Numbered from the stretch's first letter, positions 18,245 through 28,760 are shown. The stretch is 29,722 bases of DNA from Trichomonas tenax (GCA_023091735.1 JALKBU010000638.1:1-29722); one strand, 5' to 3'. Notes: generated by a model not told the origin, from the sequence alone. A program made the numbers and translations.

Positions 18245-19289
18245 TTAGCGAAAATGTCTAAGAATTCCAAGCGTTGCGCAGATTGCGAACCGTGACGTAG
18301 TTTTTGGTACACACGAACAAAAAAATTTAGGTTTCTCATCTTCCTCATAAAAATAATATTTGTGATAGTTCTGGAAAACGTTCGCATGGCAATCTTGTGT
18401 CGAATGATGAGAGATGAAAAGATTGAATTTAGATTTTTCTTTGATGGAATATTTTCCTTTTGGTCCATTCTGTGATTTAGAAAATTGATTTTTATCAATG
18501 AAAATGGATTTTCCGATAATTGTTTCAGTTCCAAGAAGACAGATAAATATGTATTGTGCACTGTTCCCTGAAATAATAAGATTTTCAATTGTAAAAGTTC
18601 CATTATCTGCACAACTTATAAGGCCAGGCGTTTTGTTGTTGATGATGTTGCAGTGATCTAAAGAATGGTTTTGAGATACATGAGATAAAATTCTTCCTTC
18701 AAATCCAGAAATTCCAGTGTTTGTATTGTTTGAAAAAGTGCTGAAATTAACTGAAGCAACAACTCCTGGAGATCCATTGGTAATGATATATGCTGTATTA
18801 TGCCCCGCTTCATTGAAAGAAACATTCAAATTGCTTGTTGAGATTTCGCCACTTTGTAACCGAAATGCAGCAGTTAGAGCAACTGATTTCGAAATCGATG
18901 ATTCAAGTAAATAATTTTTGTTTTTGTTTGACTTAGAAATGAGACAGAATGCTCCATTATAATAATCTGGTCCAATATCTGAATTACAACAGCAAATTCT
19001 GTATTCAACAAACGAATCAAAGCATCATCTGCCGTTTTAATGAAACCACCATTGCTGGTTGCGGTGATATCTTTGAAAAAACAATTCGAAACAAGGGATT
19101 TGATGCTTTCATCATAGCTATAAACAATAACTGTAGCTTTTTGATTACTAAATGAAACAGAATCGGTGTGGAATGAACCACTTGTTGGTATATAATTTTT
19201 GTCCAATGTAGAAACAGAAGGGGGATCAGTGTCTGCATAGAATCGATTCCAAAAATCAGACGAAGTGCAATGGAGAACAAAAGAAACAT
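18245..19289 (-). pseudogene. Pmp-like beta-helix surface protein, broken by two frameshifts
   Basis: An ATG at 19289 opens a signal-peptide-like start (MFLLFSIALRLIFGIDS). The body is in another frame, beginning around PPSVSTLDKNYIP; the switch falls near a run of C at about 19216-19220. A second shift lies near 19020. There TTTGATTCG lacks one base relative to the paralogous fragment at 1-385, and the frame then continues as CNSDIGPDYYNGAFCLISK. The body is Asn/Ser/Gly-rich with rungs such as NNTNTGISGF and CADNGTFTIENLIISGNSAQ, typical of Pmp-like parallel beta-helices. There is no C-terminal membrane span before the stop at 18245, so the 3' end is also probably lost. It converges on the RFWD3-like gene with 62 bp between. 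Confidence 0.7.
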
Positions 19290-19338
19290 CAGAGATTCAA
19301 TTTGTTGAAAAATTCAACAAAAAAAAATCAAAAATTTG

Positions 19339-19460
19339 AAATATTCAACAAAAGTGACATCCCGAAGGGTGTTAGTTTTGGTGAATATTTCCATTCTTGA
19401 TACAAAAGTGAACAATTTTAGTATACATTTTTGTAAACTTTTCAAAATGTGTCACTTTTG
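19339..19460. repeat. Dispersed repeat, copy inverted at 28905-28980
   Basis: AAAAGTGAC near 19346 and GTCACTTTTG near 19451 bound a segment. Its 19383-19454 part (from GAATATTTCCATTCTTGATA to TTCAAAATGTGTCAC) recurs inverted at 28905-28980. This is probably a fragment of a small transposable element. Confidence 0.6.
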
Positions 19461-20719
19461 TCAAGAATTGTGAATTTCATTTTTTAAGAATTTTTTTGAG
19501 CTCACTTTTTTGGTCCGTACCACAAAAAATATATGCAGCTCTCTAATGGTTAATCAAAATTTGTTCAGAGTCCCATGAGCCTAAGCATGAGGATATTGGC
19601 TATTGGAATGGAAGCCTTCTGAACCAATCCAAACTCTCACTTTTTGTAATTATCGATTTTATTATCGATCTTGTCCTTGCAATGAGGCAAGACAATCGAA
19701 GGGGCAAATCATCAAGGCAATGTAGGGCCTGGATTCAAAAATTGGTCAAAGAAACTGAAATTTCGCGCAGCATATTTCACAGTCAACTTGAATACGCCGC
19801 TTACGCACCATTTTGTACTAAATATATGGGTCCTATGAAAAAACAATTTTGCAATCTTGAGATACAATTTCAATTTCAACATTTAATTTTCAACACTCCA
19901 GTTTTTACTCTTTTGTCTATATTTACACAACCTATTATTACATAATCTTAATACTACACGCTTTTCTATTATGAATAAAATTAACATTTTTTTTAAATTG
20001 CATAGAAAAATCGAAAATAATCATTAGTTACTTATTAATCCTAGATTTCTAATATGTTATCAATATATAAAAAGCGTTTAAACATTGTATTGATATTTCA
20101 AATATTTTCCTTATATTTTTCAAAATAAGTTAAATTTCAGATTCTGCATGATATTTAACCAGGGGTTTTGGAATTTTTGTAATTGAAAAAATAAAATCCA
20201 AAATCATTGCATCAAATTATACTTCTATTCATGCTTTTGTGAATTCTTTTAAAAAAATTGCATGAGTCCAATGAAATTATAAATTTTCATATTTGAAAAA
20301 TTGCTATTTATTGATCATAATGCTATGCCTATATTTTATTAGTAAAATGAAACGTATTCCATTATCCTCAGTAGACAGAAAGAGCTTTTTTAAGTTTCAA
20401 AGACAAAAATCAAAACTGAAAATAGACTTTTTTATATCAAAGTAGTTAATTTCCCGCATGTTATATCTCGAAATTATAAGATTGTTTTGGCTTGCGCCCT
20501 TACATGTATTGTTCCTGTAGTCCTATACTACCTAATTCCTTAGTTTCAGCCTCTTTTGATGTGCAGGTTCGAAGTTACCCCTTTTCTTCTATAGAATTTA
20601 TTTATTTGGGGGCAGAGTTACCCCCTAAATCATTTTTGGTGTCAAACATGCGTAAAAATTTTTCATCTTTTTGTTCAATAATCAAAGAAGTTTTATAATA
20701 AATATATAAAATAAGAGAA
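19461..20719. other. Long stretch without a convincing gene
   Basis: The only ORF of note is 19682-19945 (87 codons, ATG), starting with a basic helical stretch (MRQDNRRGKSSRQCRAWIQK). It may be a fragment, but no family is recognised and it may be chance. Near 20560-20640 the phrase AGTTACCCC occurs twice, the second in GGGGGCAGAGTTACCCCC, a small hairpin. The rest is AT-rich. Confidence 0.35.
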
Positions 20720-22017
20720 TTAATCTGCATATGTGTGAATCGTTTGAAGTGTCTCTTCGTCCGCGACTGTATACGTTGTCTGCCCGAACAAGTTTGGAAT
20801 ATTGCAGTTGACTCCTGGGACGGAGAGCAAATACTTGACGATAGAACTGTTCCCTGATCGCGCCGCCAGGAAGACAGGCGTTTCTCTGTTCTCGTCTGCG
20901 AAGTTGACGTATGCGCCGCAGTCGAGGCAGAAGACAACTAAATGGAAGTCGTTCGACTCCGCGGATCTGCAAAGAGAGATGTTCAGTTCGAGAGAAAGCA
21001 TCTTCTCTGGGAGGCGGCTCTTGATCGTGTTGAAGAGATCGAATCTCCTGTAGAATGCCGCAATGTGAAGGCACTTCTCGAAGAGAAGACCGCAGCCTTC
21101 ATAGTATTTGATCATCTTAGAACTGCCGCCGGCAACTGCGTACATCATCGGAGAGCAGATGATCTTTTGGTCGTTGAAGATCGAATGATGTGTATCGCAC
21201 CGTAGAATGATGCAAACTCGACATATGTTGGTGACATTTGGACGAAAGATGATGGAACTAATGGAATATCTTCGATTCTGTTCTCGATATTGAATCCTGA
21301 TTCTTTTGAAAGCTGCTTAAAGCGTTCAACATCGTCGCTCATGATAATGTAAGCAATGCTCGACTTTTCGACACCGTATTCAAGATATTCAAGTAATATC
21401 TTAAATTCGTCTTCCAACAGTTCGTCCAAACGTGTCTGCAATACTCGGATCGATCGCTCTGAGATCTTGAACTTCTTCATCTTCTCGATAACTGATGAAA
21501 ATATCTACGGTGTCTGTTTTTTGATTTCTGGAAGAATGTAGAGAAGCAAAAGGAAGACAAGATTAGGTCTGCTGTCCTTGAAACCGATCACTATCTTGTA
21601 AATATCGGACGCTGTGACTAAATCTGCAACGAGAAGCTTTCTTACAAAAAATATTCTTTGGACCATCAACATTACGTTGTATTCTTGGATGCCATCGAAT
21701 ATATTGTCCATAATTTCTGGTAAAACTTGTGACAAACAGTTTCTACTGCATTCATATTGTTTCATGTTTTTTATTAATTCAACGAGAGGCTGTATTTACA
21801 GTGTCCTTAACGGGAGCAGTTTGATTATAGCACCTTCCAAGACAGAAATCATTTCTTTGTACTTAGCAATTGGCGATGAAGCGATATTTCTTGCTGTTAC
21901 ATTGATATTTGACTTGTTCAGGTCCGCCAACCAATTGTTTAAGTCAATATCTGTCTTTTGGTTTGCATTTGGTGGTGGGATTCCTTCAGCTGCATCAGTT
22001 TTGCAGAATTCACTCAT
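20720..22017 (-). pseudogene. DUF3447/ankyrin-repeat protein, broken by two stops and a frameshift
   Basis: An ATG at 22017 starts MSEFCKTDAAEGIPPP. The frame meets TAA at 21796-21798 and TAG at 21505-21507 but stays in register through both (next Mets MKQYECSRN, MKKFKISERS), then shifts by one base near 21190. The parts form the usual trichomonad plan: a helical N-terminal region, DUF3447-like repeats (TYVEFASFYGAIHIIR), and C-terminal ankyrin repeats (ETPVFLAARSGNSSIVKYLL). Total is about 430 codons, a normal length. Such proteins probably serve as scaffolds; the family is expanded to hundreds in trichomonads. The last ~460 bp (20740-21190) are much richer in G+C than the rest, which points to recombination with another family member. 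Both stops could be C-to-T changes in Gln codons. Confidence 0.75.
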
Positions 22018-22022
22018 TATCG

Positions 22023-22027
22023 TATGA
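22023..22027 (-). promoter_or_regulatory. Initiator (Inr) of the DUF3447/ankyrin gene
   Basis: Minus-strand TCATA fits TCA(+1)-Py-A/T and lies about 8 bases before the ATG at 22017, so the promoter is preserved although the gene is broken. Confidence 0.5.
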
Positions 22028-22470
22028 AATTTGACAAATTTTGTAGAATTTTAAATATTCTATTCACATAAATGCTAAATACGAAGTTTAATTCAAAATC
22101 AACCAAACCTTTCAAAAAAATTGAAATTGATTTCTCAAAACATCAAAAATATCATACTTATGGTATAAAAAGACTAAATCCGTAATAAATTTTTTATCGT
22201 GACGATCAAAATTTTGTATGATTTCGTGTAAGGAAAAAAACCTTTCGTGTTTGGGGCGCAAGATTTCATGTAAAGACTTTGAAAGTGTTTTTTACATCAT
22301 TTGATTGCGGTTTCATAACGCTTAACTGTAGATGTTAACTTTGCGATATTATTATTGAGGTTTATTTCAACAACAGTGACAACATACTCCATAATTTGTA
22401 TTCAACTGGATAATAGGTCATTATTTCAAATTTTGGATAAGAAATCTTAAATTGATTTCGTTGAATTTCC

Positions 22471-23107
22471 CGTTGACTTTTTTGAGTTATGTGATTTTTA
22501 ACGAGTAACCCCTCCCCCTATTAAGCCAAACTGAGAAGACATTTACGTGCTTTTCAGGGGTTCTGAGTATGTTTATAGCATTTGCTTGTCTATTTAACTT
22601 GAGGATCTCCATGCCTCCATGAGATTTTAGAGAATTTTGACATGTAAAATAATGAAAGTCACCATTTTTAACACTTATTATCTGATATTTGTCATGTAAA
22701 GTCGAAAATTTGATATGTAATGTTACCAATGAGCAAATTTTGTGTGAACTTTATGTATGCTCGATATATGAGCAAAGGAATGCCGTTTGACTCCTGCGCG
22801 TCGCGTATTTTTTCTTTTCTATTTTTTGATTTTTCTAGGGGAACTCTAGCAAAAATAAGCGAGCAAACGCTATAATAGTGAGATGTATTTGTTATAATCA
22901 TCAAAGAGATTCATAACAGAAGCCCATTAATGATTTGTAATGGGTTTCTGTTTGTAATCATATCTTGATTAAGTAATACCTTGCTAAGACCATGAAACAG
23001 ATTGCACCACTACAATCAGCACCCACAAAAAGCACGTAAATGTTTCATCAAATTCGTCCAGGAAGGGGGTTACTCGTTAAAAATTGCAAAACTCAAAAAG
23101 GTCAACG
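22471..23107. mobile_element. Non-autonomous element with ~86-bp terminal inverted repeats
   Basis: The left arm 22471-22556 (CGTTGACTTTTTTGAG, then TTTTTAACGAGTAACCCC, then ACATTTACGTGCTTTT) is repeated inverted at 23021-23107. Mismatches are concentrated in the middle, and the last part is near perfect. The ~460-bp interior has no ORF. It carries a hairpin AACAGAAGCCCATT/AATGGGTTTCTGTT (about 22917-22953), TTTTGACATGTAAAATA (22636-22651) and TTTGTCATGTAAA (22688-22700). No target duplication could be identified with confidence. Best described as a MITE-like element of unknown superfamily. Confidence 0.65.
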
Positions 23108-23469
23108 AGAAAAAAGTGGAGCCCTTAAAATATTGTCTGTGAATGAGAGATTCCAAGTTTTCATTGATAAATAGCTGAATCTCCTCAACTTCAGTCTATT
23201 GTCAATGTGTATTAAGCCATCAGATAAGGAGATAACAAAAAAATTTTGTAAAAAACTTGAAAACGAATATTCAAATGAAAATGAGATCCAAAATTACAAT
23301 TTCTCCATGATTTTAAAAAACTCAAAATCTTTATAAAAGTGACAAAAACGATGCACTTTTATTTTTAAAGAAGCCTAACAATCGATAACAAACTCATAAT
23401 TTTTTTATTCGATCGAAAAAAAAATCGGATCTAAAAAAAATCAAAAAAATTTATAACAAGGCTTTTTTA

Positions 23470-24213
23470 ATGGGTAAAGCATATATTAAAGTGCGCCATT
23501 TAAGCCAGGTACCTTCAGGAAACTTCCTCGGTGTTAACTTTAAGATGGTTCTGAAGTTAACTCCCGGGAGTATCCCTTTATCTGTTAATTTCAGCAATAC
23601 TCATCCGCCATATTGTAATTCTATTTGTAGATTCGATTTTACAAACACAGAAAAGGAAGTTTTCGAAATAACTTTACAGGAAGCAAACAGATTCCCTCAA
23701 ATCGATTTCGCCAAAGTCGTATTACCTTTACAATGGTTTCCAAAGGACCAAATTGTGACTTGGTGGTTTCCTCTGATGCCGACGCGTCAGGAAAGAAGCT
23801 CCCAGCCGCTATTTGTTCTCTTGGATATCCATCTCGCTGAAAAAACAAATGAATTCCAGGCACAGCCCGGACGAATGCTTGTAAAGCCGAAGTGGGAGGT
23901 GCCACAGCAATTGCTACCTTACATGACACCACCGAGGTCACCAGCTCCCCAGAATTTCGGGAATATGTATCCGCCTCAGTACCCCAATCCACCACAATAC
24001 CCAAATCCTCCACAATATCCAAACCCACCACAATATCCTTATCCAAATCCTGCTCCTTACTATCCCAACCCTGGTTATCCTATGCCGCCGCCTGGGCAGC
24101 CGTTTTATCCGCCACCGCCGAACCAAGTTTATTACCCCCCGCCACCGATGATGAACGGACAGCCGAACAGACCACCGGGACCGAATGGGCCTTGGGGATA
24201 CCCCAACCATTAA
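23470..24213 (+). CDS. C2-domain-like protein with proline-rich tail (247 aa)
   Basis: ATG at 23470, stop TAA. Residues 1-130 read like a degenerate C2 domain: an opening strand KAYIKVRHLSQVP, a central CRFDFTNTEKEVFEITLQEA segment equal to the W-x-F-x-F/LxIxVxD core, and FAKVVLPLQWFPKDQIVTWWFPL as the last strands. The Asp clusters that bind calcium in classic C2 domains are missing, so calcium binding is doubtful. Residues 145-247 are Pro/Tyr/Asn/Gln-rich, with a tandem YPNPPQ repeat and later PPPG and PPPPN runs. Trichomonads have many C2 proteins with such tails, probably membrane or scaffold adaptors. Single gene, convergent with the MATE gene. Confidence 0.75.
   Translation: MGKAYIKVRHLSQVPSGNFLGVNFKMVLKLTPGSIPLSVNFSNTHPPYCNSICRFDFTNTEKEVFEITLQEANRFPQIDFAKVVLPLQWFPKDQIVTWWFPLMPTRQERSSQPLFVLLDIHLAEKTNEFQAQPGRMLVKPKWEVPQQLLPYMTPPRSPAPQNFGNMYPPQYPNPPQYPNPPQYPNPPQYPYPNPAPYYPNPGYPMPPPGQPFYPPPPNQVYYPPPPMMNGQPNRPPGPNGPWGYPNH
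23974..24045 (+). repeat. Four 18-bp tandem units in the C2 gene tail
   Basis: Units of CCACAATAYCCNAAYCCN (23974, 23992, 24010, 24028) encode successive PQYPNP-type hexapeptides. The third-position differences show they are not freshly duplicated. Confidence 0.8.
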
Positions 24214-24611
24214 TCATTTTTTGCGGTTATGTTTTATTATCTGTTACATATAGTTATATAATTGTTTGTTAATTCCTCTTTTGATTAAAAAAGAATGTTG
24301 TTGTTTATTGTTTATATCTCTATTCTTGGTTTTTATTGTCCCTTATTGTCAACACCAGCTTTTGACTCTTTATATTTTTTGATATTTTCCCATTTTTCAT
24401 TACAATCAGTCCATTACACAATAAAACACTCAAAACTCCTTCTATACAATACATATAACAAGTTATTTTTGATTGAGCACAAAATATATTTTTTCCAAAA
24501 AATGTTTTAAAGTCAAAAAAATAACTAATACATTGTTGTAACATACTCGTATAGGATAGATCAATTATAGTATTTATAACATCTATAAACATACAAAATA
24601 TTATATGAATA
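24214..24611. other. Intergenic stretch between convergent genes
   Basis: AT-rich 3' flanks of the C2 and MATE genes; no gene or repeat seen. Confidence 0.5.
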
Positions 24612-26153
24612 TTATAATTCTTGTATTACATTAATCTCATCGTTCTCATCATTATTGCCTTCTTGAGTATTATCGATATTTTCTGCGCTTTGCTTCTTCG
24701 ATTCTCGATAATAATGCAAAATCGTAGGAATTGATACACTAACGGAACAGAGCGTTGTAAAAGCGTCAGAACATGGATAGGCATAGAATAGCCACTTTGG
24801 AGAGTTCGGATCTCCAGTGTAATGAAAGATGCACGCCATGATTGGTAAAATGCATAATTCCGTAGTAAAACTTGTGATTGTTGCTATCAATGTCTTTTGT
24901 GATGCCTGCAGTAATGAAACGACAATGAATTTCAATGATGTCAATGAGATCGAATAAAAACTTATTGGAACAATCTCTTTGCACCAATACAAGAACTCTT
25001 CATTGTGGCTCCATATTGTGCATATCTGCTTGGGCCAAATACACACAATCATTGTGACGAATAAACCCCATGAAAGAGAGATCCAAACGATATGAAATGT
25101 TAGTTGTAAAATTCTTTTGTAGTCTTTGCGCCCGAATGCATATGATGTAGCAGGAAGATATGCTGCGTTCAAAGCCATTGGAGCACACAATGCAATCGTA
25201 TAAATTCGGCAAAGTGCATTATATACAGCGACAATCATATTATACTGATTCACTCTATTTGCTCTAATCGCGATAAACTTTTGCATGATTAATGAAGGCA
25301 AAGAAATCGAAATATTCATGATAAATGCCGAAAGTCCTGTTTTCAAAGCTAATCCCGTGTCCTTACTGAAGCACTTCAAGAAGTATTTCGTCTGTGGCTT
25401 AGTTGAGAACTTTCCACAGAATAATAAAACTAAAATAATGAACGCAGGAATAAACATCGAAATCTCTGTTGCAAGAGACGATCCAAGTGTTCTGTTGATC
25501 AAATATAGTAATAATGGATCCCATAAAGCCATATTTAAAATCATCGATGATATTTGTGCAGCGCCATATGTCCATGTTCTTCCTTCAGCCTGAAGAACTC
25601 CGCAAATGCAGTGATAAATGCATGTGACCAAGTTCATAGAAAGCAATGGAATTATATAATCAAATGCAAGCTTATTAACATTGCCAACACCACCTAAAAA
25701 CTTGAAAAGAGGTTTAGCTACAGGAAATAGAACAGATGGAACAATGATGGCAAAGATTAAAGAAACTTTCATTAAATCAATTGTTAAATGAGAAATTGTA
25801 TCATAGGCTTTGATGGAGAAAAGATATGAAATATGAGATGACGCGGCTGTGGCAATGAAGAACCCAAAAGATATCGCTGAGTTATCAATGATATAAGCTA
25901 AAGATAAAGCTGTGAGTCCAATTTCGCCGATAAATCGAGAAACCCACATGGAATCAACGACTCCGTACAGAGAATTGACGAATTGTGATATCAAAGGACC
26001 GGGACTCAGTCTTATTAAAGTTGATAAAGGAGGATATCCTCCCAATCGCTGATGTTCGTCGTCCTTCGTTTCCTCTGCTTTATCTTCGTTGGTTTCTTCG
26101 TTTTCTTTGTCTTTGTCGACAACAACTTGAGGAGATTCCCTGCTTTCGCTCAT
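24612..26153 (-). CDS. MATE-family multidrug/cation antiporter (513 aa)
   Basis: An ATG-to-TAA intact ORF. The N-terminal ~40 residues are acidic and cytosolic (EENKDKENEETNEDK style). About 12 membrane helices follow, with MATE landmarks. Helix 1 has PGPLISQFVNSLYGVVDSMWVSRFIGEIGLTALSLA, the family's typical P-x(n)-G-x-x-D-x-x-(W/F)-V-(S/G)-x-x-(L/I)-G opening. Later come VLQAEGRTWTYGAAQISSMILN and, in the second half, a matching QKFIAIRANRVNQYN and AAYLPATSYAFGRKDYKRI. MATE proteins export organic cations or drugs in exchange for Na+ or H+; substrate here is unknown. The C-terminus is acidic (NNDENDEIN). The length is normal for eukaryotic members and no lesions are seen. Confidence 0.9.
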   Translation of the reverse strand: MSESRESPQVVVDKDKENEETNEDKAEETKDDEHQRLGGYPPLSTLIRLSPGPLISQFVNSLYGVVDSMWVSRFIGEIGLTALSLAYIIDNSAISFGFFIATAASSHISYLFSIKAYDTISHLTIDLMKVSLIFAIIVPSVLFPVAKPLFKFLGGVGNVNKLAFDYIIPLLSMNLVTCIYHCICGVLQAEGRTWTYGAAQISSMILNMALWDPLLLYLINRTLGSSLATEISMFIPAFIILVLLFCGKFSTKPQTKYFLKCFSKDTGLALKTGLSAFIMNISISLPSLIMQKFIAIRANRVNQYNMIVAVYNALCRIYTIALCAPMALNAAYLPATSYAFGRKDYKRILQLTFHIVWISLSWGLFVTMIVCIWPKQICTIWSHNEEFLYWCKEIVPISFYSISLTSLKFIVVSLLQASQKTLIATITSFTTELCILPIMACIFHYTGDPNSPKWLFYAYPCSDAFTTLCSVSVSIPTILHYYRESKKQSAENIDNTQEGNNDENDEINVIQEL

Positions 26154-26318
26154 TTTATTTTTTCTGATTAAAATTTTATGGTTTTTAATGCGGATTCAAA
26201 AATCTAATGTTGTTTGTAATCTTTTTGCGTTGATATTTTTGAAAATTTTTGGAGATTTTTTGATTTTCAACTCCTAACATGAGCAAATTATAGAGGTGTG
26301 GTAACAGGACTAAATCAT

Positions 26319-26972
26319 TGGACTTTATCGGAATAAAGTAGTTTAACGGAATTAAGTACCCTTTTTCGGGATAAACTCAATTAGGAATAACCGCCGGAAT
26401 TCGTCATTGGAATAATGGAGTTTATCCGATTTGCCATAAATATATGGAATTATTGTCCCTATTGGAATTGAGACTTAAGTTGATATAGTTTATTGGAATA
26501 AACTTTTTGGTGAGGAATAGGGTTTAAGGATTCGTGAACGGTTATTTGCTTTCGAACACATTTTGTAGTTTTTACCAGGGAATGCCCATATAATGTTATT
26601 ATATTCATGATATGTATAGTATTATAATATATTTATATGCTAAAAGCTAAGATGTATAAATGCTGTTTTCGATTATTGTATAATAATTGCTCAGAAAGTT
26701 TACCCTTGATTTCCAAAATTTACCCTTATCCATTAATGGATTTAACCTTATAATGGATTTAACCTTATATTGATTTGCAATTCCTATTATTTGGGATTTG
26801 AAAAATAAAGGGTACTTTATTCCAATAAACTATATCGACTTAAGTCTTAATTCCAATAGGAGCAATAATTCCATATATTTATGACAAATTCCGACGGTCT
26901 TAATTCCTAATTGAGTTTATCCGGAAAAAGGGTACTTAATTCCGTTAAACTACTTTATTCCGATAAAGTCCA
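26319..26972. mobile_element. Non-autonomous element with ~160-185-bp terminal inverted repeats
   Basis: Left arm 26319-26503 starts TGGACTTTATCGGAATAAAG and recurs inverted at 26816-26972 with few mismatches. An extra ~30 bp in the left arm (around 26420-26450) accounts for the length difference. The arms consist of degenerate GGAATAAA/GGAATTAAG sub-units. The ~310-bp centre is AT-rich, has no ORF, and contains a 17-bp tandem duplication. No clear target-site duplication: flanks read AAATCAT on the left and CTTAAAA on the right. A MITE-like or foldback element. Confidence 0.8.
26734..26767 (+). repeat. 17-bp tandem duplication inside the element
   Basis: TAATGGATTTAACCTTA occurs twice with no spacer. 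Confidence 0.85.
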
Positions 26973-27494
26973 CTTAAAAATGCTTGAAACTTTGCATAAT
27001 AAATGGCCTATATTCATACATTATATATTCTGAATATTTTTTGATTTCGTCTTTAGGTTTTCGAGATACAAATTTTCGAGTAATGCCTCTCAAAAGTAAG
27101 GATGTTCTGGAAGCAGGAACCTTATGTCAAAAAATTTGAGCATTGTATGATATGTTCTGTTTGATCTGGTTCTGACTCCCAGAGTTGATATACTTCGGCT
27201 TGTCTAAAATTGATACACAAAGTCGGCGAAACTTGTTTTTTAACTCACTAGATTAACTTCATGCGAAGTTATTGAACCCCAATGTACAAAATCCCGTTGT
27301 GCATGATATATTAAAGAATTAGCTAACAAAGTCTATATTTCATTAAAATATTAGATATATCTTGCATCAAAAACATTGATTTGCCATGATGTGCTTTACT
27401 CATTATAATATATTATATTATCATTGTATAGCATTTTTATAACGTAAAATATGTTGTTATCGATGATAAATAGGTAAATCTAATCACAAATATG
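26973..27494. other. Intergenic, no gene seen
   Basis: A frame from 27085 (MPLKSKDVLEAGTLCQKI) is interrupted by several stops and is not supported as a gene. AT-rich palindromic stretches lie near 27400. Confidence 0.35.
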
Positions 27495-27686
27495 CTTTTT
27501 TAGCTTTTTTGGGAAAAAAGTATTCCAAGCGTTCACACATAAGCTCTGTGTGTTATTCTCCCAAAAATAATGATGACTCTTTTTTGCGCGGCTAAATTTG
27601 AAAAGTTTATTAAATTGAGAAAAATAACACACAGAGCTTATGTGTGTACATTTGGAATACTTTTTTTGAAAAAAAAGCTAAAAAAT
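27495..27686. mobile_element. ~190-bp foldback element with ~65-bp arms
   Basis: Arm 27495-27560 (TTTTTTAGC, then AAAAAAGTATTCCAA, then CACACATAAGCTCTGTGTG) is repeated inverted at 27617-27686 with few differences, around a ~56-bp loop. The inner arm itself contains the near-palindrome CACACA...TGTGTG. The 65-codon ORF across it is a by-product. Confidence 0.75.
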
Positions 27687-28288
27687 TTAATTGCCCATAT
27701 TCTTCTGCGTGAGATCATCTTCAAAAACATGTATTTTCAATTTATTTTGGCATTAAAGCGATCTTAGTACTACAAATAATTCAAATTATACCTTGAAATC
27801 GAGAAATATGCAAATTTTGCTGAATTTTTTTAAAATTTTTTCTCCCTGTTAGTATTTTGCAAATTTATTACTAAAATGCTGCTAAGCGATAATTGGCAAA
27901 TGAATTAATGCAAGAAAAAAGGGTCCTGATTTTCACATCACTCGTGTTTTTTGAAAAAAACACATTTCTTTTTCAAAGTCCATGATTTTTATGTTTTGAT
28001 TGATTTTTAAGCGAGAGATATTAATGAATCTCCTCTAATATGCTATGTGCAAAGAATCGAATATTATTGTAAATCTAGATCTCTCTACCTTGAAAAGCAA
28101 CAAATTGTGGGAAATACGTTTTTTAGACAATCTCATAGAATATTTTGAGAGCCTATATTTGGCCATAGCGCACCCTTAAAAATATAGAATTTTGCTCATA
28201 AATATTAAAACGACTGGTGATTGTAAGCAAAATTCGATAGTATTTCATGTTTATAGTAAAAAATATCAAACAAATAGCGAACAAAATA
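27687..28288. other. Intergenic, no gene seen
   Basis: AT-rich; contains a small hairpin GTGTTTTTT/AAAAAACAC at 27944-27963. Confidence 0.4.
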
Positions 28289-28760
28289 TCACCAATTCCA
28301 TCCGTGCTCTGTCAACTGGTTACTATAAAACTCTCTGGCCTCAGTTACTGAGGAGAAAGTTGGCTCTTGTGGCTCATCAAAAAAATCGAGCTCGATTTTG
28401 GAAGAAATTATTGCACAATGATACAACTCTTGGCTCGTCGAGGATCCTGTCGATCTTGCTGTCCATGATCTTCACCGCTTCCATGGTTATATCATCGATT
28501 TGATCAGTAAGTTTCTTTCTGTAGTAATAATGGCATTGATCAGGGTGTGTATATACTATTATTCGCGAATCTGGCTCTATGCCGAGCTCCTCTATCGTCA
28601 TGTTACTGTCTATCACTTTATGGTCGTGTATAATAATGATTTTGTTGAGTTTATCCCTTAAATTCGGTATAAAAGACAAAGCTTTCCTGACCTGTGAGTT
28701 GCTATCGACATTAATGTGAACAGTATTATTGCCGTCAATGACAACTAACAAGGAAAACAT
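28289..28760 (-). pseudogene. Ubiquitin-like domain protein, frameshifted at a 7-A run
   Basis: ATG at 28760. Residues 1-71 have a ubiquitin-like beta-grasp pattern: opening strand MFSLLVVIDGNNTVHINVD, helix VRKALSFIPNLRDKLN, then KIIIIHDHKVIDSNMTIEELGIEPDSRIIVYT, where the K/I-D-S/x-x-T-I-x-E-L-G-I run is typical. A helical tail follows (ITMEAVKIMDSKIDRIL). The first frame stops at 28377, but a frame shifted at the homopolymer (28379-28385) continues with DEPQEPTFSSVTEAREFY to TGA at 28289, with protein-like composition. So the full product is probably about 155 residues. Whether the shift is real or a sequencing error cannot be told here. Not ubiquitin itself: no terminal Gly-Gly; likely an adaptor. 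Confidence 0.65.

Noticed and set aside
20566..20582. GGTTCGAA, reminiscent of a tRNA T-loop
   Set aside because: No matching acceptor stem, D-arm or anticodon arm in the preceding 80 bases. No other tRNA or rRNA was seen on either strand.
22487..22904. Two minus-strand ORFs of 70-80 codons
   Set aside because: They lie within the inverted-repeat element and have no recognisable or balanced composition.
27570..27767. 65-codon plus-strand ORF
   Set aside because: It lies across the foldback element and its sequence is a by-product of the inverted arms.
28192..28503. 103-codon plus-strand ORF
   Set aside because: Antisense to the ubiquitin-like gene, whose sequence is far more protein-like.
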